Source of the DNA: Cardiocondyla obscurior
Taxonomy: Eukaryota > Arthropoda > Insecta > Hymenoptera > Formicidae
Length of the DNA stretch: 64,000 nt
Direction: 5' to 3'
NCBI RefSeq assembly: GCF_019399895.1
Contig: NC_091876.1
Coordinates: 4,378,381 to 4,442,380, forward strand
Made by a program: the position numbers and the translations under genes. The notes below the pieces were generated by a model. That model did not search any database. It was given only the letters and a program-made list of their open reading frames with translations, and was not told where the DNA came from. Below, piece by piece: positions 37,381 to 50,400 of the stretch. Numbering within the stretch: the stretch's first letter is position 1; the number at the start of each line of letters is the position of its first letter.

Positions 37381-38112
37381 GTCTGACAGCTCGTCGAAGT
37401 CCGACCGCGACGCTTGTCCTCGTAACGCAGGCACAATTGCTTCACCCCCGTAAACGCATCCGTTATTCCTCGCGGGCTGTGTATATTCGCGGGGTTTTGG
37501 CGGAGATCGTCGCGACAAATGTCGGTAAAAATGTCGACGCGAGGTTGTCGCCGACACCCGAGACAGAGCAACGTCACAGGCGCCGTTACGCCAAAAATAC
37601 ACGAAGCTGGTCCGACGATTTTATCCAGATCTGTAGGCAGCTACGCGTCCGATCGGGCACGTGCGTTATCCAAGTGTCCGCGGCCGGGCGATTGTCCAAT
37701 TCACGCGCCAATGTGACCATCAACGATCAATCTTTCTCGCGTCTCCTCGTCATAGAGAAGGTAAATTTTTGTAACATTAGTCTCGGTAATATTCTGTCTG
37801 CGGCACCGTCTCGCGTTTCCCAGAAAACTACCTCACTTTTCTCGGAGTTCTCACCTGTGTACTGCCAAATTCACGAGGTGAGCGCACGAAACGCTATTAT
37901 TCTGTGCGCGAGACTTTTACGCGATAAAACCCTCTTAAAAATTTGTAAGACCGGAATTTCAGGATTACCATATTTTGGCGAATTTAGATATGATAGTATA
38001 TCATTCTTTTTTTATGTACGCTGAGAGGCAGATATGGCAACGACAGCTAGCGAACGTGACTTCTGCGTCGTGTGCGTCGAGTTTCATGTGTAATACCGCA
38101 TGTATATGTATA

Positions 38113-38200
38113 CCGCGCTGGCCGGATTGCCGAAGACTGATTTTTTACACATGCCGCATGTATATACCGCGCCGGCCGGATTGCCGATGACCGATTTCTC
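38113..38200. repeat. Partial tandem duplication inside dispersed repeat copy 2
   Basis: The block CCGCG[CT]... with GGCCGGATTGCCGA occurs at 38113 and 38167, a period of 54 bp. The 5' part of the repeat is duplicated in this copy only. Confidence 0.7.
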
Positions 38201-38296
38201 CCCGTTCTCTCATCCCTTGCCTCTGTCGCCTAGAGTTACGTACGCTAGCCGCTTTTCACCGCAGAAAATGTCATATCTGCCCTTCGGTGTACATAC
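38148..38296. repeat. Dispersed repeat, copy 2
   Basis: Matches 6245-6398 from ACATGCCGCATGTATATACC to CTTCGGTGTACAT in the same orientation, with scattered substitutions and small indels. Confidence 0.75.
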
Positions 38297-38299
38297 ACA

Positions 38300-41200
38300 A
38301 GTACATATACCTTTCAAAATTAAATAAAATTTAAATTTTGTAGCCACGCATGAAATACGATTCCTAACAATATATAATTTGAGATATATGACGCGCGTGG
38401 CAACTAACGATGACACGATCTTGTTGCCAAATTGATGATTTAACACGTACGCTAACTGGAAACAAATTTAATCCAAAGTGGCTTAAATACTTTGTCGCGG
38501 TTCGACTAAAAACTTTTAAAAGCGTTGCGCGTCATCGGATGCGTTAACGATCTAAAGTAGCCACATAGAATAATAAAAAGAGTTCTAGATGTTAACGTCA
38601 GCATTTTAATTGTCAACGCACATTGTGCAAGCTTCAATTTCGCGGAGTTTCGAAGAAAATATTTTATAGCATGTTGTTCTCATTTATTAGATATTAAAAA
38701 ATTCATTTAATTTATCTCGCTTCAGATTACAAAAAAAAAAAAAAAAAATACTTCCAGTTAATACCCATGATAGATAAACGCAATCTTGGCCCCAACTACG
38801 TTACAATTATAGTTATTCCGCGTCGAATATGATTAATGACGAAGAGGCGTCTCGCAGACGCCGACGTCGCGTATCTATTAACGCAAACTATTTTTACGTC
38901 ATTCGCAAACTCTCACAAAAACATATTCTGTGTTTACATCGAATCTTCGAATTTTGGCACACGATGCACTTCGGCCAGTTCTAATCTGGCATGAGTGTAT
39001 TGTTAGATCAACGTCTACACTCACGTACGTGCACATGCGCTATTAAACTTAAGACGCCTCAAAAATATTTCTCATTCGCATTTGAATCATGCATCCCTCG
39101 TCATTTTGTAGAGTTTTCGGATTGCTGCAATTCGAGATTTAAACGTAGTGCATCGTTCGATCGTGAACCTGTGTCTCGTATTGCCAGGTGACGAGCAAAG
39201 CGAGCTCGGAAAATGTACATAGATCAACGCAACATGCATCACGTGAGCGCCGAGTATGTGCGACCTAAAGAAAAACGTGATGCTCCGTTCTTCTCTCTCT
39301 TTCTCTCCCTCGGTTCTTCTCTGACATAAACACAACCGGAAAAGCGATTATTTTCGCAGCAAAGAGAGGAGGAGGCTGTCGCTATAAATACACGCACTCA
39401 CGCATACCCACGTTCGTTCTCGCGTTCTCGGCGGTTAACCATCTTATCGGCGCTTATCAATTCAATGCAATGCAATAGCGATACAAAGTAATTCATAGTC
39501 TCCAGTCGATGTCTTAAAGAATAATATCAAAGTGCAAAGCATAGAAAAAAAAATATATATATAATCAAGAATAATATTTTATGATAAGAAATGAGTCCAT
39601 CAGTTATGTTCGAAGCTAATTTCTTTTTTAAATTTATTTTTTGAGCGCGTATCTTAAATAAAATTGTAATATAAAAGCACGGCAAATTGATAAACGATGG
39701 TCATTTTATCTAAATTATTGGTATAAAACGTAAGTCAGGGAAATCCAAAAACGATAATGATAATTGATTCCTTCCTCTTTTTTTTTTAACCGCTAAAAAT
39801 GAACGTCTTACTAACAAGATAAAGTGAAGCGAGTCTTAAACGCATTTTGCGGCAAAGTGTACTTTTATATTTTTCTTACGTTATCACTTTACTACAGCAA
39901 TAACAAAAATTTCGAATAAACGCAAGATAAATACGAGACAGTATTATCAGTATATAAGACGAAAGCGATAATTTCAAAGAGTTCATTTAACGAAATTGAT
40001 ATAAAAGGTCACACTTTGTAAAATATTTAGGCGCCATGCATTAATACGATTACGAAGCACTTGGCAATAATGTACATTACTTTTCATATTAAAGTTTTAA
40101 AGAATACGATTCAACAGAAGTTAAGAAAGTACATATTCGAATTATTTTATTAAAATCAAGAAAATATAATAAATAAATTATTTCTTATGCGTATGGTAAT
40201 TTAATGACAATATACGATAATCTATTAATTTTTTTTATAAAATAATTTCTAAATTAACATTCTTAAAGTTTAATAATTATTCCTATTTTTAATACTTTTT
40301 TTTCTTGTGTTCAGAACCTAGTGCATTATTCAAACATTGACGATATCTAATGAGAAAGATAATTAAAAGTAGGTTAAGCGAGCATCGCGCATAAAAAAAT
40401 AACCGGGGCATCGCGTAAATCATCAATTATTAGCAATATTATCTCATTGTAAACGAATGTAGCAATACCTATCATATATTTTGCTCTATAGCTTCTGTGC
40501 TTTTTGTAGATACGCGTCACGCGATAGACCCCGGTGATAGCCTCTGAAGAAAAGTAAATGTGAATAATGAGCATTGAACAGTTACGCATTACAATGAGAT
40601 AATTGACGTCGGCACGCGTCAAAAAAAAAGAAAAAGAAAAAAAATCGGGGAAAAAGAAGCGGACCCAGCTGTCGTTAAGCAGTGGAAAGTTTTACAAAAG
40701 ATACAATACACGACTAACATGACACGATTAGCGAAGCGATACGGTGCCCACGAAAAATAAAATCGATTTCCCTAAGAGAGAAAGAGAGAGAGAAAGATTT
40801 TTCTTCCGCGAGATCGGTAAATCATCGGCTATCAGTTAATTCCAGCGAAAGCTTACTCGGCAAACACATCAGTCATTATGTAATCAGTGTTTACGGAGTC
40901 TCGTTGCAGACTTCTGATAAAACGCGTTCACCGGGATTTGTGAGGTCCGAAAGTTCGCCAGCCGACGAATTCCGGCAGACTCCAAAGGAAACTTTGCGAA
41001 TTTCAAGCGCCGCAACCGGGTAACTGCTTTCATCTTTTATCTATGAGAATAATTTCTCACGGCGAGCCGATTCTTCAGATACGGAACAACTTTTGAAGTT
41101 AAAATGATATGTTTGAAAGCAGAAACCTATTAGCGGACATACATATATCGAATTACGAACAGAGGTTTATGTACAAAATTAATTAGCGACTGTAGAAAGG

Positions 41201-43090
41201 GCTTGGTTATAGAATGAAATCTTTCTATCGCGCGTAATCGATCCCCATTTACGCGCGTACCATCTTCCGCGCGAATTAATCAAAGTAATGCGCGGATAAA
41301 TGGCAGATACTATGAATAACCCGCAACGATTCGGAAATAGTAACGACGAACGAGCGTATTGATCGGCTCTTCTATTCCGCGCCAGCCCGAGAAGGTCCAC
41401 CGACCTGAATACATTCGATTTTTAAATAGGTACTGCGCGAGAAATATTTCCGAACGGAGTGTCCGAGAAATAATTTTAATATACGAACCGCGCGTGGTAT
41501 AAGCTGGAGATTGCGAACAAGAATATATGAGCCACGTGGCCGACTGACAATGAGATTAATTAAAAAAAAAAAAGAAGAAAATTTTTAATCGACATTATTT
41601 AAATTACGATTAACTGTGCCGTATGCGTATGAAAAATAATTTTACAATGAAACATGTCACTCTAATGAATGTTTAAAATATGCTACCTAGTTGTAGAACG
41701 CTGTATTTCGTAATTATTGTAAAATTATTGAATTATGAATTTACGTGTGAAACTGAGTGTGCATGTATTTGAAATGAATAACTTCGTAAATTTTATCAAC
41801 TCGTTTCAAGATCGCCCACTAAATTTCTCCCTTACTACGATGAATCTAAATTATCTCGCGATGTCGTATCCTAGTGGTTGCAGTCGTCGCAACTCGATAT
41901 AGCCCCTGGTCAAGGACGCTTGCCCCTCAAGGCTAAATCTGTTTATTCGAAAATGCGACGCACTTCGAGACTGCGGAAAGAAGTAAATTGAAGAGCAACG
42001 CAATATGAATATTGGAAAAAAATTTTCTTTCGACAACATCGTGTTATTTTACCCGTCTAAGTAGAAGCTGTTTCTAGCTTTCTAATAAGTTTATCTATCA
42101 GATAATCACACGTCTGTCTTAATTTTTTTTTATTCTGAACAGATAAAAATAGACACATGTTGACTTAATAGGTAAATTAATTAAAAAGTTGAAACAATCG
42201 ATTCTACAAAATAGAGATAACAACGATATTAATACGTAAAGCTTTCCTTACAAATATACATCGCGTCGGACAAAATACATCCTCCGGATGTAGGAATGTA
42301 TCCGGCGTGCCGGGACATTTGTGTCCAGCACAAGATATGTACAGGCAGGTGGGATTATTGTCAACGAGGGACGAGCGGGAAGAGAAGGGTGCCACGCAAG
42401 TGCAAGTAGAACTCAAGCGTAGGCGTTAGTGCGTGATATGATACATGTGGGAGCTGAATGGGCACGCTCGAGAATGAGATTTGATAAACGGACGTGGGTG
42501 TTCGTGCACCTTGATGAACTTCCCGTTGGCGGATGCATGCTTCGAGCGAAAGGATACTGCGTTGCGAGATTACTGGAACAACCGGCTTGACCGATTAAAC
42601 GGCTTCGCGCAGTTGAACGACTTGAATTTCATATTCGTAATACACATCTTAGAAAAGCTGGATGGAATTTCTCATCGATTATTTTTTTTTTTTCCCTAGT
42701 CTGACGATTAAATTATTATTCATCAGAACGAACGACACGCTGAAATAATTTTCTCGTTGTATTCTATGTACTCTTTATGTTTTTTATACGAGGTTTATTT
42801 TTATCATCTTGCGTTAAAACACATTTAAGAGCTTATATACTTCGGTAATAAGTTATACGTTTTCTTTAAAGTTTAACTGTGAATAATTTATACGTCACTC
42901 ATAATGATAAATATGAGCAAATAATTGAATAAAAATATAAATAGAAATTTACTGTCAATGAAATAAATCTTACTTTAAAAAAAAAAAAAAAAAGAAAAGT
43001 AAAATTTATTTTATTTCAAGAAAATATTGTTGCGCCATTCAGAACAGTTTTTACATAGCTACTTGTCAAGATACACGCACTAACTCCACG
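38300..43090. other. Intergenic, no gene recognised
   Basis: Mostly AT-rich with poly-A/T tracts (38730, 42978) and moderately GC-rich patches (40850-41500, 42230-42620). No domain or splice-supported exon was found. Confidence 0.45.
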
Positions 43091-43186
43091 TCATCCATTT
43101 GCTTTTTCCTTATTCACATCTCGTAAATTACTTGGACGAAGTTTAACGTCGTCGTCGATCAGTTTAGGTACTTTCTCCTCAGTCAT
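43091..43186 (-). CDS. Candidate small ORF (31 aa) at the left end of the large inverted repeat
   Basis: The minus strand reads MTEEKVPKLIDDDVKLRPSN and eleven more residues to a stop. A splice acceptor-like GGCTTTAGGCAG lies 18 nt before the ATG. All three frames between the acceptor and the ATG are closed, so the ORF would start in this exon. Two overlapping AATAAA signals follow at 43005-43015. The composition is hydrophilic and protein-like, but the length is too short to be convincing by itself. The first 20 codons lie in the inverted repeat and recur at 47338. No family is recognised. Confidence 0.3.
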   Translation of the reverse strand: MTEEKVPKLIDDDVKLRPSNLRDVNKEKANG

Positions 43187-44813
43187 GACGATTGAACATC
43201 ACTGCCTAAAGCCCACGATTATATTATAATAAAAGCAACAAAAAAAAAGTAGCGTAGAGCGGCGAATTTCCTATTAACGTAGCGGCGCGCTTGAATATCA
43301 AGCCGTCTCATCTGTCTTTCTCTTCAATCATACATTATCTCTTTATATTACATATTTATTTTTCGACGGATGGCGACTTTCGTTGTTAAAGAAACTCATT
43401 TGCTTTTATATTTTTTTTTTCAATTCATATTTTAGCTCTGACGACGATACAGATACGTCCTGATAATCGATTCTAAACTTTACGGAATTATTTCGATGGG
43501 TATTGCAGCAACTCGATATATGTACATACGTATAAATACATTCGTGTACAAATCGGAAATTAATAATAACCCTGCTCTTAATTTATTGATTTAAACCTTG
43601 TTGTCGGCTTTATAATTAACGCTGTTTCAATAAAGCTTTGTTTGTACAATATCTACATTCTCTGTGCCAATTATCTGTGACTGTTCACGATTATCCTATT
43701 TATTCTACACGAGATATATAAATTTTTAGTTTAACGATTTGCTAAAATTTTAATTGAGGGAAGGTGTTGGTACGAAATTGTAATTCGGACGAATTACTTT
43801 CGCAAGGACGAACGAAAGTAGAGCATTGTATCGTCGTCATGATCGCTAATTTCGTGAATTTCGTAGTCGAAGAGAGATGCAAGCGAAAGCGAGAAGTTGG
43901 ATGTGGACATTCCATGCATAATGATTATACATACATGTATAAAGTAATCATCTATTAGAGTTTGATAAGGAGTTTAGACACAACACAATATTCATACAGA
44001 CATACATACACATATACACAAAATGAAACATGTGTGCGCGCGAGCGAATACTGCACTGGAAAAATTAATAAATGAATAATATATCTGAAGTTTTTGAAGC
44101 TTACAATAGACCTCGGTTTACCATTATTATGTATCGTGATTTTTATGTCATGTTCAATAAATGAGTTTTAAACTGTATATAATCTTTTATTCTCTATTCC
44201 AGGAACTTTCTTTTGACCTACTTGATATCCTTATTTATCGTCACTGATTATTAATTAAATTATTGAAATGTATTGTTTATCGCAGTTTCATATTTTTGAA
44301 AGACATGGAGAAAATCGGAGTTCTCATTGTCAAATAATTAGTGAACACACGACAATACAGTGTTCGAGCACGTTACTCGATTACTCAGTTTTTTTTAATG
44401 ATATAAAGATTACAAAGCATGACTTGCAATGTGATAATAAAGGTGAATAGTGAGGAAGACAATTCTTGATATCGGTAGTAATATCGGTATCTGATTCATT
44501 CCTGTTGAATTTGAATGGTGTGAGTCACCGCATAATTAAAACAACAGTTTTTTACTATCCGGGAATGATAAGAAACAAATAAAAAGTCATTTTACGATTA
44601 AATACGTGTTTCATCATGAAATAAAATAAAATCATCATCCAGTAAATAACTCAGACAATGACATAGTAGGCGCCAGTCTTCTTGCAATAAAACTTTTCAT
44701 GAAGTTATTGACGTAAGTAATGATATACATACATAATTATAATTAAAATTAAATACGTATAGATACGCATACGAATTCTACTCACAAAATTCTGTTGTAA
44801 CCCTTTTAAAAAA
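43127..44813 (+). repeat. Left arm of a 1.69-kb inverted repeat
   Basis: Every landmark here recurs as its complement at 45710-47397, in reverse order, with only scattered substitutions and single-base indels (for example TAAAGCCC against CAAAAGCCC). The ends are ATTACTTGGACG and CCCTTTTAAAAAA. An identical 64-codon frame at 43764-43958 is carried by both arms but has no recognisable domain. No terminal motif, transposase or target duplication was seen. Confidence 0.92.
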
Positions 44814-45709
44814 TAGATTCCTGACAACACGGTATTCATCTCGAGCTCTCACTTTTCGACATTGAATGTTTTCCGCTGACGTTAATTTTTAACCGCGCTT
44901 TTAACGTTGCATTTATTTAAAATATCTCAATATTTCGAAATCATGTCGCAACACGACTTTGTTCAGATCATTGATTACATGTCGTTGTAAGATATTATTC
45001 CGCAATGTATTGTGTGCACACAAAGCGCATCGTATTCATGTGTTGATATATCATAATAGTCATTCGATATCTTGCAACGTGTCGCAAATTAATGCTTGCT
45101 AACGATTCCCGGCACTTCGCCGCGCGAAAAGTTGATACGAATTGCATCATCATCGATAATTGAGCTTTCATCACTGATCATCAATGATCAAATATCTCTA
45201 ACATTCGTTCGCGTCGTGCCACGTGCTTTATCGTTAATAATGCAGAATTACGGCGCTGATAAAGTTAATTAGATTGTCCCATGACCGCAAGTTATGTTGC
45301 GAGAAATGCGTCGTTTGTGATAAAAAATAATCGAGGCTTATTTCGTAATACGAAGATTTAAGAAATTTACCTGACGTTTTGTAACAACTAACGTGTTCAT
45401 TACGTCGCCGCACGTGTGACGTCGAGTTTCTTACGTATTTCCTTTTTCTCTTTTCGGTGCGATCTTGACTGCGCAACGTATGCTGTATTAGAATAGCGAA
45501 TAAAAAATTTTAATCACAGAAAACAATAACCAATTAAAAATAAGAACATTTTATCGAGATTTTATACGGTAAATTAAAATCTCTTTTATTTCTCTAGCTC
45601 TAGCTTTCTTCTCGCGGAGTTGCATTTGATGATGCAATCTTTTAAGCGTTCTTCTATAACAAATTTCGGAATGTTTTCCAGTGGTAATGAATTAGTTCGT
45701 AACTACCGC
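44814..45709. other. Unique spacer between the arms of the inverted repeat
   Basis: 896 bp of non-repeated, moderately AT-rich DNA. An 80-codon minus-strand frame (45234-45476) is Arg/Ser-rich and unsupported. Confidence 0.6.
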
Positions 45710-47397
45710 TTTTTTAAAAGGGTTACAACAGAATTTTGTGAGTAGAATTCGTATGCGTATCTATACGTATTTAATTTTAATTATAATTATGTATGTATAT
45801 CATTACTTACCGTCAATAACTTCATGAAAAGTTTTATTGCAAGAAGACTGGCGCCTACTATGTCATTGTCTGAGTTATTTACTGGATGATGATTTTATTT
45901 TATTTCATGATGAAACACGTATTTAATCGTAAAATGACTTTTTATTTGTTTCTTATCATTCCCGGATAGTAAAAAACTGTTGTTTTAATTATGCGGTGAC
46001 TCACACCATTCAAATTCAACAGGAATGAATCAGATACCGATATTACTACCGATATCAAGAATTGTCTTCCTCACTATTCACCTTTATTAAACCATTGCAA
46101 CTAATGCTTTATAATCTTTATATCATTAAAAAAAACTGAGTAATCGAGTAACGTGCTCGAACACTGTATTGTCGTGTGTTCACTAATTATTTGACAATGA
46201 GAACTCCGATTTTCTCCATGTCTTTCAAAAATATGAAACTGCGATAAACAATACATTTCAATAATTTAATTAATAATCAGTGACGATAAATAAGGATATC
46301 AAGTAGATCAAAAGAAAGTTCCTGGAATAGAGAATAAAAGATTATATACAGTTTAAAACTCATTTATTGAACATGACATAAAAATCACGATACATAATAA
46401 TGGTAAACCGAGGTCTATTGTAAGCTTCAAAAACTTCAGATATATTATTCATTTATTAATTTTTCCAGTGCAGTATTCGCTCGCGCGCACACATGTTTCA
46501 TTTTGTGTATATGTGTATGTATGTCTGTATGAATATTGTGTTGTGTCTAAACTCCTTATCAAACTCTAATAGATGATTACTTTATACATGTATGTATAAT
46601 CATTATGCATGGAATGTCCACATCCAACTTCTCGCTTTCGCTTGCATCTCTCTTCGACTACGAAATTCACGAAATTAGCGATCATGACGACGATACAATG
46701 CTCTACTTTCGTTCGTCCTTGCGAAAGTAATTCGTCCGAATTACAATTTCGTACCAACACCTTCCCTCAATTAAAATTTTAGCAAATCGTTAAACTAAAA
46801 ATTTATATATCTCGTGTAGAATAAATAGGATAATCGTGAACAGTCACAGATAATTGGCACAGAGAATGTAGATATTGTACAAACAAAGCTTTATTGAAAC
46901 AGCGTTAATTATAAAGCCGACAACAAGGTTTAAATCAATAAATTAAGAGCAGGGTTATTATTAATTTCCGATTTGTACACGAATGTATTTATACGTATGT
47001 ACATATATCGAGTTGCTGCAATACCCATCGAAATAATTCCGTAAAGTTTAGAATCGATTATCAGGACGTATCTGTATCGTCGTCAGAGCTAAAATATGAA
47101 TTGAAAAAAAAAATATAAAAGCAAATGAGTTTCTTTAACAACGAAAGTCGCCATCCGTCGAAAAATAAATATGTAATATAAAGAGATAATGTATGATTGA
47201 AGAGAAAAACAGATGAGACGGCTTGATATTCAAGCGCGTCGCTACGTTAATAGGAAATTCGCCGCTCTACGCTACTTTTTTTTTGTTGCTTTTATTATAA
47301 TATAATCGTGGGCTTTTGGCAGTGATGTTCAATCGTCATGACTGAGGAGAAAGTACCTAAACTGATCGACGACGACGTTGGACTTCGTCCAAGTAAT
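45710..47397 (-). repeat. Right arm of the 1.69-kb inverted repeat
   Basis: Complement of 43127-44813, 1688 bp against 1687 bp. It includes the same 64-codon frame (46566-46760, minus). A GTAAGT donor-like site occurs in both arms near the inner end (about 44712 and 45808), with a one-base indel beside it. Confidence 0.92.
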
Positions 47398-47424
47398 ATC
47401 AAGTATTACTTCTGCGAGAAATAA
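47338..47424 (+). CDS. Candidate small ORF (28 aa) at the right end of the large inverted repeat
   Basis: The plus strand reads MTEEKVPKLIDDDVGLRPSN and eight more residues (IKYYFCEK) to a stop. The first 20 codons mirror the left small ORF with one difference (Gly for Lys). Beyond the repeat boundary the C-terminus is unrelated. An acceptor-like GGCTTTTGGCAG precedes it, and AATAAA overlaps the stop. It may be a broken duplicate of the left copy. Confidence 0.22.
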   Translation: MTEEKVPKLIDDDVGLRPSNIKYYFCEK

Positions 47425-50400
47425 ATTGTTTCTTGATATATAAGTTTTTATTTTATAAAATATCTTAAAAGATGAATACAAATAATTGTAATATTAAAAT
47501 GTTTCTCTAGATATTAATAATCCGCTTTTAAACTTACATTGCCGATAAGAAAAGTAATTTCTACGTATACGAATCATAGTACTGATTTATGATTAATGCT
47601 TGGATAAAAAAAAAAAATATTTAATTGCAAAGAAATATTTCTCGCTTGGTAAACTTGCAAAGATTTTTACGTTTCTCCTCAAGCACACGCTAAAAATCCG
47701 CTCAAAATGTCCCGAGTGAAGTATAACAAATAACCATAAAACAGTAGTAGTAATACAAAAAATAGTCAAGTCGTCACGTAATAAATAATATATACATGTA
47801 CATATGCACGTATGTGTACGTATATATTATTTATTCTTTAAATATATATATATATATTGTATATATATATTATGTATACATATATCTCTGCACGTTTATA
47901 GTTTTGCAATCGCGTTTTAACCGTAGAATAAGAGTGGATCGAGAAATCGTAGCATTAAACAAAAATTTATTTCAAATAAAACTAAGCAGCTTAAATTAAA
48001 ATGAGAATTGCACGCATTTAATACGAAATTCAAAGCACATTTCATCAAAAAGTAGCGACAAAGTCTCAATCCACGTTTACTCCGCGGTTCGAGGCCGCCG
48101 TAAATAGATCGTATATATTTTATATTTCATCAATTTCTAAACTCTAATAACACCATTTTTCTAATCAGTACGAATCAACTGGCGAAATCTTGGGCACGCA
48201 AATGAAAGTTAAATCGCGATGTCCAGCTCGCATCAATGGCAGTACAGAGTGACAGAAATTAATTAAAGCTTTGAATGCAAATTTCAATGATATAAAAATA
48301 TGTATTAATAATTTATAAAATATGTTTAAGCAATGAAATTTCAATTGTCGACAAACTTTGTTCGTTACAACGAATCTAAATACCAAAAAAAGGTTAAAAT
48401 TCTTAGGAAATCATATCTTCCAGTATATCATCATTAAAATCAGCTTAATGTACATTATGGAAGTCTTCCTGGAAGGCATAATATCGTTATATATAAATTA
48501 TTATATATAACATATCTGCAATATGTGTACGTGAAATAAATTTGATAAGCGATTCCGTCAAACATTGCGTGTCCCAATCTTCCGCCCAGCACCACATTGC
48601 CCTATACTTATCGTTACTTATATCTTTGTCTCTGCGTTATTTAATTATTTATTTATTTTTTTTGTTTCACTAAAGCAGTCTTACATAAAGCGGCAACTTT
48701 TGGAAATTATTCGATACATGCGTCTCCGTACACAAAATGATTCCCCAATCAGCTTTATCACGACGGACGTTCGAAAACAATCCTTTTTCTTTTTCTTCCT
48801 GTCTCCCTTTATCTCTTTTTTTCTCTCTCCCTTTTTTTTCTTCATCTTCATCCCCTGCCATCTGCACTCGAAGAGAGAAATGCAGGTTGAGCTACGCAAA
48901 TTTTCAAAATTTTCCGCGTGACATCTACCGACTAAGCTTTCTCTTAAATCCGACGTATAAATCCGAAAGCGCGAATCGTAGTGTATTAATCCGTTCTTGA
49001 TCGTGTTACAACGAGCTTAAGATTTTACTTAAACCGAATGAAATTGGCCTCTATGCGAATTATACTTTCAAAATCCATTTACAATTCTAGCTTGTAGAAT
49101 ACTTCTTTAAAACGAATATAATCGATAGACGCTTTCGGAGTTTCAATGTCTTAATATTATGTACATATGTTAAGACGGACGTAAACGACTTCAAATGCTC
49201 TTGCGCGAAAATTTCTTCGTTTTTTTTTTTTACGAAAAACTCGAAAGCCACGAAACTCTCTTTTTCTTTTTTGTGAGAAAACCCTCGCGTTGTTCAATCC
49301 AAAAAAGAAAAAAGTATTTGTTTCGATTTTTTAAAAAAACACGGGTCTGCGATCGATGAAAAGTGGAAGCGTTCATACGAATCTCGTCCTAACTATATCT
49401 TCCCATTAACCCATTAATCGTTGCAGAGTAATTCTACCTTATAGCTTACGGTATCACAGAGTTACACGCGGCATCGCTTAATTGCTCCCAGTTCGTAATC
49501 GCCGATAAAAAGAAAGCATGCCAGTTTCCGAGGAAACACCGGAACATTTGTAAATGAGTGCCAAGAACATCGAGTGTCCTAAGAAGAAAATAAACTTAAT
49601 GTTTTTTTTATTAATTTTTTGGTTTAACTCTTATAATAAATTTTTTAACTTTAAAATGCTTTCTTACATTTGATATGTTTTCGTGCGATATAAAAAAATC
49701 TCTTTATATGAGTAATATGCTCTCGAAGAGAAAGGAAATATATGTATATGTTTTAAGAGAGATTTCATAGAACAAAAGTAACTTCTTTTTCCCTCGTAGC
49801 ACTCGAAGTCCTTTGCATGTGCGATCTGCAAAGGGCCCTATCCCGCACCTGCTTCTCGCCAACCGACTCGACTTTTAACGCGAAATAATACACTATATAT
49901 TATATATTACATGTGAAAAAATTAACAAGCGTTCTGTAGCGACAACGCGAAACAACAATTACGAATAACTCAGGCGCGAGAGGAATACCTCTGGGGAAAA
50001 GTATGTCGTCTACATCTTCGAAGACGTGCGACGCAATGAAAAAAAAAAGAAAAAAATTATATCTTTTGATCAACACGCGATTTGAAAAAGAGGATAATTT
50101 ACGGAACGATAGCGCCCGCAAATCGCGTCTTTGACATTGCAACACATGTACAATGATATTGAATGCATCTGTCATGCCTTTCCGTAGGCCGCGCTGTGCA
50201 CTTTAACGCTATTGTATTATACGTTTTTTTTTTAATTTGGTAAATTTGGAGGAAACAGCAGTATATCGCTCGATATTTCGATATGCGTGAATAATTTGAT
50301 ACGTTTAAATTTTTTTTTATAAGAAAATACACAAATTAAAATTTTAATTAAAAAAAAAAGGAATTAAATGTCAGTCAATCAACGACTTGAATCAATTTAC

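Noticed and set aside
37437..38024. 195-codon plus-strand frame
   Set aside because: It spans a GC island and then AT-rich DNA, shows Arg-rich low-information sequence, and overlaps equally long frames on the other strand. No domain or splice context is seen.
41860..41945. Segment around TCGCAACTCGATATAGCCCC looked faintly tRNA-like
   Set aside because: It lacks a credible acceptor stem, anticodon loop and GGTTCGANTCC box.
43764..43958. 64-codon frame found identically in both arms of the large inverted repeat
   Set aside because: Its identity follows from the arms being identical. Composition and context give no independent coding support.
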